DNA of 64,000 nt from the NCBI GenBank assembly GCA_023630585.1, contig CM042535.1, forward strand, positions 30,196,899-30,260,898, given 5' to 3'. Of this stretch, positions 55,388-64,000 are shown in pieces. The notes under the pieces were generated by a model. That model saw nothing but the letters and a program-made list of their open reading frames with translations, was not told the origin of the DNA and ran no database searches. This stretch comes from Cranoglanis bouderius (taxonomy: Eukaryota; Chordata; Actinopteri; Siluriformes; Cranoglanididae). The position numbers were made by a program, and so were the translations under genes. Position 1 is the first letter of the stretch; every line of letters starts with the position of its first letter.

Positions 55388-56777
55388 ACAGTGCTGTGAA
55401 AAAGTATTTGATTTATTTCTGTGTATCTCTCATACTAAATAGTTTCAGATTTTCAAACGAAATACAACATAAAACAAAGGCAACCTGAGTAAACACACTA
55501 TACAGTTTAAAAAAAAAATTTTTTTTATTTTTTATTGAAGCAAAAAAAAAAAAAGTTACCCAACACCTATCACCAATGTGAAAAACTAATTGCCCCCTTA
55601 AAGTTGCCACCTTTAGCAGCAATATCTACAACTAAACGCTTCCGATAACCGGAGATCAGTCCTTCACTTACTTCTAGGACTAGGACTTACCCCTATGCTT
55701 TGGATCATTGTCTTGCTGCATAATCCAGTTGCGCTTGAGTTTCAACTTACGGACTGAAGACCAGACATTCTCCTTTATTATTTTCTGGTAGAGAGCAGAA
55801 TTCATGTTTCCTTCAGTTAGCGCAAGTTGCCCAGGTCCTGAAGCAGCAAAGCATCCCCACACCATCACACTTCCACCACCATGCTTGACCGTAGGTATGA
55901 TGTTCTTTTTGTGGAATTCTGTGTTCGGTTTACGTCAAATGTAATGGGTCACCTCTCTTCCAAACAGTTCCAGTTTCAACTCATCAATCCACAGAACATT
56001 CTCCCAAAAGGTTTGAGGATCATCAGTGTGTGTTTTAGCAAAATTCAGATGAACCTTAATGTTCCTCTGGGTTAGCAGTGGTTTTCACCTCACCACTCTT
56101 CCATGAATGCCATTTTTGCCCAGTGTCTTTCTGATAGTGGAGTCATGAACAGTGACCTTTATTGATGCAAGAGAGGCCTGTAGGTCCTTTGATGTTGTCC
56201 TTGGCTCTTTTGTGATTTGATGGTTGAGTAGTTGCTGTGCTCTTGGAGGAATTTTAGAAGGTCGGCCACTTCTGTCAAGGTTCACTGTGGTCCTTTGGAG
56301 TCCCAGAGCCTTTAGAATAGCTTTGTAACCCTTCCCAGACTGATGTATTTCAATCACCTTCTTCCTCGTCATTTCTGGAATTTCTTTCAACTTAGGCATA
56401 GTGTGTTACTGGGTAAGACCTTTTAACCAACTTCATGCTGTTGAAAAAGTTCTATTTAAGTGTTGATTTGATTGAACAGCGTTTGCAGTAATCAGGCCTG
56501 GTTGTATCTAGTCCAGCTGAACCCCATCATGAATGCAGTTTCATAGATTTGGGGAATTAGTAACTACGGGTGCAAATACATTTTCACACAGGCCCAGTTG
56601 GTATCACTTTTTTTGCTTCAATAAATAACATTATCATTTAAAAACTGTATTTTGTGTTTACTCAGGTAGCCTTTGTTTTATCTTAGATTTTGTTTTAATT
56701 TCTGAAACAATTTACTATGAGATATACACAAAAACAGAAGAAATAAGGATGGGGCAAATACTTTTTCACAGTACTGT
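55388..56777 (-). mobile_element. Tc1-like transposon E, both ends present
   Basis: The left end ACAGTGCTGTGAAAAAGTAT and right end ATACTTTTTCACAGTACTGT are inverted repeats extending inward over about 130 bp, flanked by TA. The minus strand codes a third Tc1-like subfamily in broken frames. Internal loss of the last part of the DDE domain makes the copy non-autonomous. Confidence 0.82.
55680..56399 (-). pseudogene. Tc1-like transposase E, truncated
   Basis: The N-terminus MPKLKEIPEMTRKKVIEIHQ and SGKGYKAILKALGLQRTTV is a helix-turn-helix, followed by RSGRPSKIPPRAQQLL and TVHDSTIRKTLGKNGIHGRV. After a frameshifted middle come MMVWGCFAASGPGQLAL and IMQQDNDPKHRGKS, where the coding part stops. 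The final SPDLNPIE block normal for the family is missing. Full members have about 340 residues. Confidence 0.75.
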
Positions 56778-57059
56778 ATACATATATACATTTATTAGCA
56801 GTAACATCATAATAAATAGTATAGTGTAGTCAAGGGACAATTAATGTTGATTTTTTTTATTTTATTTTCAACTTTAAAAAGAAACGTTAGCCTCTCAGAT
56901 TTTATATAGATCTTCACCTGTTAGATTCATTAAGAAAAAAAAAATCATTAATTTGTTGTCAGTGTTTATTTCTATTTAATTTCTTTTTCCGATTTTTTGC
57001 TTATTGTATATTTAATTACACAACAAAATGAATAACTAAGAAGAAAATACTTAGAAGAT

Positions 57060-57610
57060 TTTTAAGGTGTAGACACATCCACTAGGTTTCCAAGAAATTT
57101 TATGATTAGCTTTGATTATGGAAAGAAACATATCTGTATTTTCAGGCTTGTATAGGGAAACAAAAGCTCTGTATGATGGTCAATGTGTATAAAGTCTGTG
57201 TGAAGTTTTCCTAATCTTTTACTGTCCAGTTTGGGGGATCCTTCACATATGAAAGCCTCAGATTCCAGTTCTTGGCTGACTGGAGTTGTACCTGATATGG
57301 TCTAGTGCTGTTGTAGCCAATCCACCTCAAGATTCGATGTCTTCTGTATTCTGGGATGCTTTTCTGCTCACCATGGTTGCAAAGAGTGTTTTTTTGAGTT
57401 AGCATAGCCTTCCTGTCAGCTGGAACCTGTTAATTTCCTTTGAACAGCAGCTCACAGCTTGAGTGGAATCTGCCCTAGACACCCACTATTTGTCCAAGAA
57501 ACACCCTGACTAGCGTGATGAATTGGTGTCAGAGCTGTTGAGCCCAATTGTTGAGTTTTCTGGACAAACATAAACTATTTCTCTGTTGTTATATGACTAT
57601 TAAATAGCAT
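57060..57610. repeat. Dispersed repeat family 2, copy 2, split by Tc1 fragment
   Basis: Matches 52885-53245 at both flanks (AAGAAATTTTATGATTAGCT on the left, TCACAGCTTGAGTGGAATCT and CCTGACTAGCGTGATGAATT on the right). A Tc1-like piece occupies the middle. Confidence 0.6.
57205..57430 (-). pseudogene. Tc1-like transposase fragment
   Basis: The minus strand reads CNHGEQKSIPEYRRHRILRW and YQVQLQSAKNWNLRLSYVKD, similar to the internal sequence of the element at 5647-6107. There are no termini. Confidence 0.5.
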
Positions 57611-57619
57611 AGTGTAATC

Positions 57620-58540
57620 AAGCCCCCAGATAATTTAATGCCACCTACTTCCTCCCCCAACACTGTGTTTCAGTGGAGTTCCCTTAGACTTCCCTTGGGA
57701 GCCTTGGAATTGTCTTCAGCTTACACTTGTTTACAAAGCATCTAACTGTATTGTAGCTTTTAGAATTGAGGTGACTTAAATAAACTTAATATAAGATGTG
57801 AAGATGCTAAAACATGGTTTTGCTAAGTGCTAGCTATAATAGCCACTTGTATCCATTTTGGCATTGACATATTGTTATTACCATAATTCTGACATGACCT
57901 ATTAGTAGCTGGTATGACAGTGAGTGCCATTGTTAGCCATTTGCGTCATGAGTTCAGGATTGGAGGTCAAGATGTGATCATATGAGAGAGAGAGTGAGAA
58001 CACCTAGACTAGCATTTGCATTAGGGACAGACTGCATAATCTCTGCAGGCAACTGTGATCGTGATGTTGTATCGCACATTCACCTGGAGAGATTGTGCAG
58101 TCAGTCTGCATTGTCTTTCACATATGCCCTATTGCATGACTGTTACCAGCCTGAGAGGGTGTGGTTTAACACATGCAGCCACCACGTCTTCTCATGAAAC
58201 GTCACAGGGATGCTGAACATGCTTGAATTGGAGCATTAACTGCCCACTTTTGTATAGAAGAGTGATTGACCAGTGTTTATCTGAATGACAGGGAAGAGAG
58301 GTAGGCCAACCACAATCTTGAAAACTTCTACCCACAGATGGCAATTTAAATTCACAGTCTGTCAATGGTAGGGTCACACCCTTAGACCTCTTGGACACTT
58401 GGAGCCCTACTGTTTTACTTGTTCATGCATACAGTTAGCTATTTAACTGAATCTGTATCTGTAAAATTTTATTTTTAAAGATAGCTACACTGTCTGTTGC
58501 TTATATCTAGAGGTTATATTTGTTTAATTATGTTTTATTC
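57620..58540. other. Intergenic, nothing recognised
   Basis: Mixed-composition DNA. Short frames at 57982-58197 and 58192-58398 lie on opposite strands and have no recognisable motif. Confidence 0.35.
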
Positions 58541-58554
58541 GCATAGCACTTTTA

Positions 58555-59060
58555 GCCATAGATATTATCATAAAGCAGCACAAATCCAGATGTAGATTTA
58601 GAGCCCTAATGAGCAAGCCTGAGGTGGCAGTGGAAAAAAAAAACTCCCTGAGAGGACACGAGGAATAAACCTTGAGAGAAACCAGACTCAAAAGGGAATC
58701 TTCTGGGTGATACCAGATGTGTGATTATAAATCATTACCCAACCACATATACTGTATACAATAAAGTCAATCAGTACTAAATGTTTTGAATGGATTTTCA
58801 GTTTGAGCATATTGTAAATAAGAGTCCTGGGATGAAAAAGCAGTTTTTATGATTACAGGAGCAGTTTTTAGGTCCAAATCTACAGTGTCCAGGTGAACTG
58901 AAGGTTGAGTCTTGGGTATAAAATGTTTTTTGTGAAATGCAAATCTTTATGTGTCCATAAGGGACCAGGGATCTCTCTGCTCTTTCAGGTTTAGTTGTCT
59001 TGATATGCACAAAATAGCCCAATAGCTGGTACGCCTGACCGATCGTACTCATATGTGTTT
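58555..59060. repeat. Dispersed fish repeat (AAAACTCCCTGAGAGGACA type)
   Basis: Contains AAAACTCCCTGAGAGGACAC and GAGAAACCAGACTCAAAAGG, then GAATCTTCTGGGTGATACCA, phrases of a repeat common across teleost genomes. Boundaries and class are uncertain. Confidence 0.45.
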
Positions 59061-59061
59061 T

Positions 59062-59478
59062 TTGAACATCCCATTCCAGGTTTAGTCTATCTTTGCTGTT
59101 ATAATAACCGCCACTCTTCTGGGAAGGGTTTCAACTAGACTGTGGTGCATGTCTGTGGGGATCTGTGCTCATTCAGCCACAAGAGCATTAGTGAGATCAG
59201 GCACTGATGTTGGGTGAGGAGGCCTGGGTCAGGCCACTCGAGTCCCTCCACACCAACCTTGGCAAACCATGTCTTAATGGACCTTGCTTTGTGCACAGGG
59301 GCATTGTCATGCTGGAACAGTTTTAGACTTACTTCCAGTGAAATGAAACCTTAATGCTATAGCATACAAAGACATTCTAGACAATTGTGTGCTTCCAACT
59401 CTGTGGCAACAGTTTGGGGAAGAACCACATATGGGTGCTATGGTCAGGTGTCCACATACTTTTGGCCATATAGTCTAT
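59062..59478 (-). mobile_element. Tc1-like fragment F
   Basis: The right end GTGTCCACATACTTTTGGCC followed by ATATAGT is a well-known Tc1-like terminus in fish. The minus strand reads remnants of the DDE domain interior (HGLPRLVWRDSSGLTQ and neighbouring text) with stops. The other end is absent. Confidence 0.65.
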
Positions 59479-59879
59479 TAGCACAATATTATAACTAGCA
59501 ACTTTCTTTGTGATGCTTCATCGGTGTACATGGTGTCAAGTTTTCTCAATGGCGGGTTCTAGTTTGATCATTCTAAGTCTGTTTAGTGTCTCACATTGCT
59601 TGTCGTGATGAAGCCCTTTTGTCCTCCATGAAGAGGTTATGTGCACCTTGACTACTCTCAGAGGGATCTATGAGCATTGGTGTGCCCTTGCCAAATCTCA
59701 GTCGGCAATTGTGAGTCTTTCTTTAAACATCTCTCACAATAGGCACTGGGATTGGGCTAAACATGGTCACTTGTCAGCGGTGTAAAGGTGAATTCAAGTA
59801 TTTAAAGTAGATGTCACTATGATTACAAAAACATGTTGTTTCAAGGGTCTTCCCATTCAAAGAGAGTTTAATGACCATT

Positions 59880-60660
59880 TTTGCTCTTTTCTTTCTTTCT
59901 TTCTTTCTTTTTTTTTTTTTTGTTTGTTTTTGAAGTTAGCATGGAAGAATCTATGATTGAAAAAGTAGGGAGACAAGAGCTTTCAGATGCTGATGATACT
60001 GCATCAGGAACTGATTGGATGTTGCAGAGAGACCATCAGTCCTTGATGCATTGCCTTCAGCATCGAAAGAGACGCCATCCAGACCTTAAGGGCACATTTA
60101 GGCTGCAGTCCTTTCTGTACACCCTTGACTGGTTGTAAGCTATTCACATGGATCTGGCTTGAAAATAAAATAATGATATGGAAATTGTGTGGGTCCTTTT
60201 TTCAAAACAAGAACAGCCACTACACACATGAATTAAACATGTACTGCCTGATATCTCATGGCTGATTCTCAACAGCAACAATGGAATAAAGTTCTTAATG
60301 CTTAATTTGTGCCTACAACATTGAAATAGCACTTAATACTGAAGCTTAGGCCAGCACATAAATCATGACACATGGCCCGACTGCTGATTCTAGGAAGGCA
60401 TGGAAGGCAAAACACTGTTGTTAGCAGAAGTTCAGTCATTGCATTATTAATTTATTATCATATACAGTACCCCAAATCTTAAAATGTTCAGATTGCAAAA
60501 GAGGCGCACTTGAACTTGTTCATTAGCTTTCAAGTGCTCCATGGAGGCTGTGGAATGGCTACACCAGGAGTACTGTATTAAAATTTGTGACTCTTTGCTT
60601 ACAAAAGTCAGGATAAGCAACTAACTGATGACTAAATATGAACTATTAATGATTAGTTTA
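59880..60660. other. Intergenic, short unrecognised ORF
   Basis: A CTTT-type run precedes a frame (about 59941-60138) reading MEESMIEKVGRQELSDADDT and further, ending SFLYTLDWL. No family is recognised and there is no repeat copy in the window. The rest shows nothing. Confidence 0.3.
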
Positions 60661-60667
60661 TGGCTGC

Positions 60668-61004
60668 TGTTATGACACTGAAGGAAGGGCTGGATACAAG
60701 CGCAGGGGAAAAGTCACTTTATTAGGGATATAACCAAAAATAATGGAATGGTTCAAAAATAATAGGAACAGGTCAAATAATAAGGAATACTCGAAACTAA
60801 TGGAACAGTTCAAAAATGGCAGGCTAAGGCAAGGTCAAAACCAGGCAAAGTTCTTGGCAGGAGCAAACCGTGATATCCACGGCAAGGCAATAATCCAACA
60901 ACGAGAGACGTAGCAAAGATCCGAGAAACCACTATACACAGTCCATGAAACAAGGCTTGGTAAGAGGCAGAGACACAAAGTAATTACACTAATATTTCGC
61001 GATG
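60668..61004 (-). mobile_element. 3' LTR of retrotransposon 2 (partial)
   Basis: Matches 62304-62640 throughout but stops at 61004, where the coding repeat region joins directly. The U3 start and polypurine tract are lost, most likely by an internal deletion. Confidence 0.8.
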
Positions 61005-62210
61005 ACGCCTGGTCGGCCCCGGGCTGGAACTTGAACTGGAACTGGGACTGGAACTGGGACAGGAACTTGGACAGGAACTTGACCTTGGGGGCTGCCTGGT
61101 CGGCCCCGGGCTGGAACTGGGACTGGAACCTGAACTGGAACCTGGACTGGAACCTGGACTGGAGCGTGGAGGACTGGAACCTGGACTGGAGCTTGGACTG
61201 GAGCTTGGACTGGAGCTTGGACTGGAGCTTTGCTTTGGAGGCCGCCTGGTCGGCCCCTGGCAGGAACTTGGACTGGGACCTGGACATGGACTTGGACATG
61301 GACTTGGACATGGCTCTGGAGAGGAGGTCACCTCATTAACCTCCGGCATGAACATAGCTTGAGAGCAGGTCATCCCGTGGACCTCCAGCAGGAACTTGGC
61401 TTGAGCGGAGGTCATCCCATGGACCTCCGGCAGGAACGTGGCTTGAGCGGAGGTCATCCCTTGGACCTCCAGCAGGAACGTGGCTTGAGTGGAGGTCTCC
61501 TCGTGGACCTCCATCTGGAACAGGGCTGGAGCGGAGGTTGTCATGTTGACCCCCATTCGAAGCTCCGCTGAGGAGACCATCTGCTGAGTCTCTGGCTGGA
61601 GCTCTGGGCTGGAGGTCACCAGGTTAACCTCCAGTAGGAACTCCACTGGGGAGACCATCTGCTGGGTCTCCGGCTGGAGCTCTGGGCTGGAGGTCAACAG
61701 GTTGACCTCCAGTTGGAGCGCTGCTGAGGAGAATATCTGCTGGATCTGCTGGATCTCCAGATGGAGCCCTGGGTTGGCACGCCGCAGTTTGGCCTGTCTG
61801 ATGCAGCCCTCGGTCGCGCGCTCCTGGTTCAGTGGCTGAGAGGTGCAGGCCGCCACGTCGGCCAGCTCCCTCTCATAGTGCGTGATGAACGGCCGGCTGG
61901 GCTGATCAGACAGGCGGTCCCTCCCCAAGAAATTATTGAGGTCGGGCGCAAAGTCAGGACTCCTGAACACTTGGATTAACAGTTCAACAAAGTTAGTTAC
62001 GGTATTTAACTTCTTTGATCCATTGGCCAGGTGAAGCTCTGCCCACTGGCGAGCTGAGCCGACTAAGCGGGATAGGAGGAACCCCAACCACTGCTTCTCA
62101 TCGGGCTTGGGGTCCTCTAAACTTAGAAAATAAATTTGTGCTTGCAGGAGAAAACACTGGGGTAAACAGAAAAACCGTAGTAGGCTTCGGGGGGATAAAC
62201 GAAAGTCCAC
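60984..62210 (-). CDS. Gag-like ORF with zinc-finger stub and tandem repeats
   Basis: The 408-codon frame reads a capsid-like segment (QIYFLSLEDPKPDEKQWLGF, LLSRLVGSARQWAELHLANG, FVELLIQVFRSPDFAPDLNN; residues about 25-105) that resembles Ty3-type retrotransposon gag. It then reads HYERELADVAACTSQP and RATEGCIRQAKLRR, the first part of the same C6H2 finger found at 19624 but cut before its remaining ligands. Next come SPELQPETQQMVS repeats, a few EVHGMTSAQATFLP units and a Pro/Ser-rich tail. The reading opens at a GTG. The natural ATG just upstream (near 62289) runs into a stop after six codons, so the 5' end is frameshifted and the gene is probably dead. Confidence 0.6.
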   Translation of the reverse strand: MDFRLSPRSLLRFFCLPQCFLLQAQIYFLSLEDPKPDEKQWLGFLLSRLVGSARQWAELHLANGSKKLNTVTNFVELLIQVFRSPDFAPDLNNFLGRDRLSDQPSRPFITHYERELADVAACTSQPLNQERATEGCIRQAKLRRANPGLHLEIQQIQQIFSSAALQLEVNLLTSSPELQPETQQMVSPVEFLLEVNLVTSSPELQPETQQMVSSAELRMGVNMTTSAPALFQMEVHEETSTQATFLLEVQGMTSAQATFLPEVHGMTSAQAKFLLEVHGMTCSQAMFMPEVNEVTSSPEPCPSPCPSPCPGPSPSSCQGPTRRPPKQSSSPSSSPSSSPSSSPGSSPPRSSPGSSPGSSSGSSPSSSPGPTRQPPRSSSCPSSCPSSSPSSSSSSSPGPTRRHREILV

Positions 62211-62303
62211 TGGGGAAAAAGAACCGAATCAAACGCGGGCACAAAAAACTTGGTGCGGTGTGTCCTTCATTTCCCCGCTGCATCCATGTTAGGCGAAGTA
62301 TTC

Positions 62304-62870
62304 TGTTATGACACTGAAGGAGGGGCTGGATACAAGCACAGGGGAAACGTCACTTTATTAGGGATATAACCAAAAATAACGGAACAGTTCAAAATAATAG
62401 GAACAGGTCAAATAATAAGGAATACTCAAAACTAATGGAACAGTTCAAAAATGGCAGGCTAAGGCAAGGTCAAAACCAGGCAAAGTTCTTGGCAGGAGCA
62501 AACAGTGATATCCAGGGCAAGGCAATAATCCAACAATGAGAGACGTAGCAAAGATCCAAGAAACCAGTATACACAGTCCATGAAACAAGGCTTGGTACGA
62601 GGCACAGACATAAAGTAACTACGCTAATACTTTGCGATGATGCAAAGAAACAAAAGGGCTTAAATACATGAATGAAACGAGAGGTTAACATAAAACACCT
62701 GAAACACATAATGACACATAAGGCAGAGAACCAATGAACATACAGGGGCGGAGACATGACATAAACCAAAACAAAGATGCATGTGGCGAACTAAACAAAA
62801 CAAGAGTCCATGAATGAGGAAGTGCGCTTCTCACCTGCTTCAGCAAACAGTGCGATGGGAAACCCTAACA
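62304..62870 (-). mobile_element. 5' LTR of retrotransposon 2 (567 bp, complete)
   Basis: On the + strand it runs TGTTATGACAC...ACCCTAACA, so both orientations have TGTTA...TAACA ends. Minus-strand features are a TATA-like CATGTATTTAAGCCC (+ 62656-62670) and AATAAA (+ 62354-62359). GGGGCGGAGACATGACATAA is the reverse complement of text also present in the LTR of element 1. Confidence 0.82.
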
Positions 62871-62875
62871 GCTGC

Positions 62876-64000
62876 AAATTAAACAAAAGAAGGTTATGTT
62901 TTGTTTCGTAATAGTGTTTCCTGGTCACGTTTGACTAGCACCACATGGACTCTGAATAATAAGATGAGACACATGAAGAATAAACGCATACTTCTTTCTT
63001 TGTTCAGCTTTAAACATTCTGGTTTCATTGTCAGTTTTTTTTAACAAGCCATGCTGTCAGTTCACTTATCTGATCAGAGAGTGTAAATAAGATGAAATAC
63101 CTATGAAAGTCTGCGAAAACCCTGTCCTTTCTTAATGCCTATAGCTCTATAGCTAGTCTCTGGTCCAATGAGCTGGTTTCAGCTAATTAATTTGCATAAA
63201 AGCATGTGATTGGATAAGACTTAACAGAGGATGTGCTACAGAAGCCTAGTTGGTTCATGTTTAGAAAACTAAAGTTGTTGAAGTAAGACCAGTTTATTTT
63301 TTCATAAGTTGATTGTTCTGCAACAGTAATACTGAAATACTTTGCTGGGTCCATATGCACGTCCAGGTGACAACCCCTGGGTTACACCAGCCATCCAAAA
63401 TGGGATAAGCAAGAAAAAAACAAACAAAAAAAAAACAAACAAACCCTAGAACACAAGGAGTAGTCCAATCTATTTCTTAGACTTTTCTATGAGATCCACA
63501 AATAAACATATAATATTAATACTTAAATAATGATTTCATAATAATGAATCAATACATTAACTAATTATTAGCAGGTTAGGAAATAACAAAGTGTTTAAAA
63601 GAACAACCTCCAGATCTACCTTGACCAGGCCGGGATAAAAAGCAGTTATTGCAAGTGAATGAGTGATTTGCTGTACAATATGAAGAGTACATTTGGAAAC
63701 AATGTAGGTTAACCCAAATTATAGGCCATAATGTAAGTTCAGACAATTTGAGACCCTTTTGTATTTTTTCAAGAACCTTCTGAAGAAAATTAAAAATAAA
63801 ACCTAAACCCTAACGCAGGATATAATACAAGTAAGGAACCATGAGGTGATGTGGCCTGATGTGAAATGGAGTTACTGTTACTATTGTGAAGTTGATGTCC
63901 AAAAGTGCTTTATTCCCATTATACCACAGCAATTTGTCAATAGCAAAACTTCAGTCTGTCATTGTAACATTTCAATTGGTGCATGTATCTGAAAGTGAGC
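62876..64000. other. Intergenic, nothing recognised
   Basis: AT-rich DNA without a sizeable ORF. The last kilobase shows no repeat that I recognise. Confidence 0.4.

Larger units (their letters stand above)
60668..62870 (-). mobile_element. LTR retrotransposon 2, gag-only, with 5-bp target duplication
   Basis: The element is bounded by GCTGC on both sides (60663-60667 and 62871-62875). On the minus strand it reads 5' LTR (62304-62870), gag-like ORF with a zinc-finger stub and a few tandem repeat units (about 62283 down to 61005), and a 3' LTR that has lost its first part (61004-60668). There is no protease, reverse transcriptase or integrase. The internal region is only about 1.3 kb. The two LTR copies differ at about 19 positions over the shared 337 bp by my hand count, so the insertion is not recent. 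Confidence 0.82.

Noticed and set aside
59881..60138. 85-codon ORF MEESMIEKVGRQ... as a host gene
   Set aside because: No recognisable family, no splice context and preceded by a T/C-rich simple run; left as unassigned.

Overview
The window is vertebrate nuclear DNA, almost certainly from a ray-finned fish. It is AT-rich, has large introns, and carries many Tc1-like transposons, fish-type SINE/MITE repeats, Ty3-type LTR elements and long TA, CA and GATA microsatellites. A catfish-like teleost would fit, but I cannot prove the order from sequence alone.

The left half (647-31290, + strand) holds one complete host gene, xpo5 (exportin-5, the RanGTP-dependent nuclear export receptor for pre-miRNA). 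I rebuilt it by hand as 32 coding exons with consistent phases: 3582 nt of coding sequence, or 1193 residues, against about 1204 in human. Thirty introns are GT-AG. Intron 23 (26102-26835) starts ATATCCTTT and ends AC, the signature of a minor-spliceosome (U12-type) AT-AC intron. A GC-rich promoter with a ZNF143-like motif lies just upstream, and a poly(A) signal lies about 400 bp after the stop.

The xpo5 introns are packed with mobile DNA. Introns 4 and 13 each hold a 1.7 kb solo LTR of one family, each with its own 4-bp target duplication. Intron 13 also holds a full-length Tc1-like element. Introns 5, 7, 15, 18, 19, 20 and 27 hold MITEs and fragments. Intron 19 contains a nested composite: a DNA transposon with a THAP-like remnant, invaded by a Tc1 copy and by an LTR retrotransposon.

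That retrotransposon is the most unusual object here. Its ORF joins a gag-like segment, a C6H2 zinc finger that matches the N-terminus of methionine aminopeptidase 1 in every ligand spacing, and about 60 tandem 39-44 bp units with no stop codon in any forward frame. A relative at 60668-62870 (- strand), flanked by a 5-bp target duplication, has the same gag segment, a broken stub of the same zinc finger and only a few repeat units. Together they suggest a gag-only, apparently non-autonomous LTR family that captured a host zinc-finger exon.

The right half (31.7-64 kb) has no host gene I can recognise. It holds more Tc1-like copies (32390, 38240, 51371, 55388, 57205 and 59062), a three-copy segmental duplication (33.9-37.2 kb) with a conserved short ORF, a purine-only tract, a CACGTG-rich degenerate tandem repeat (41.5-42.1 kb), several microsatellites and stretches with nothing recognised.
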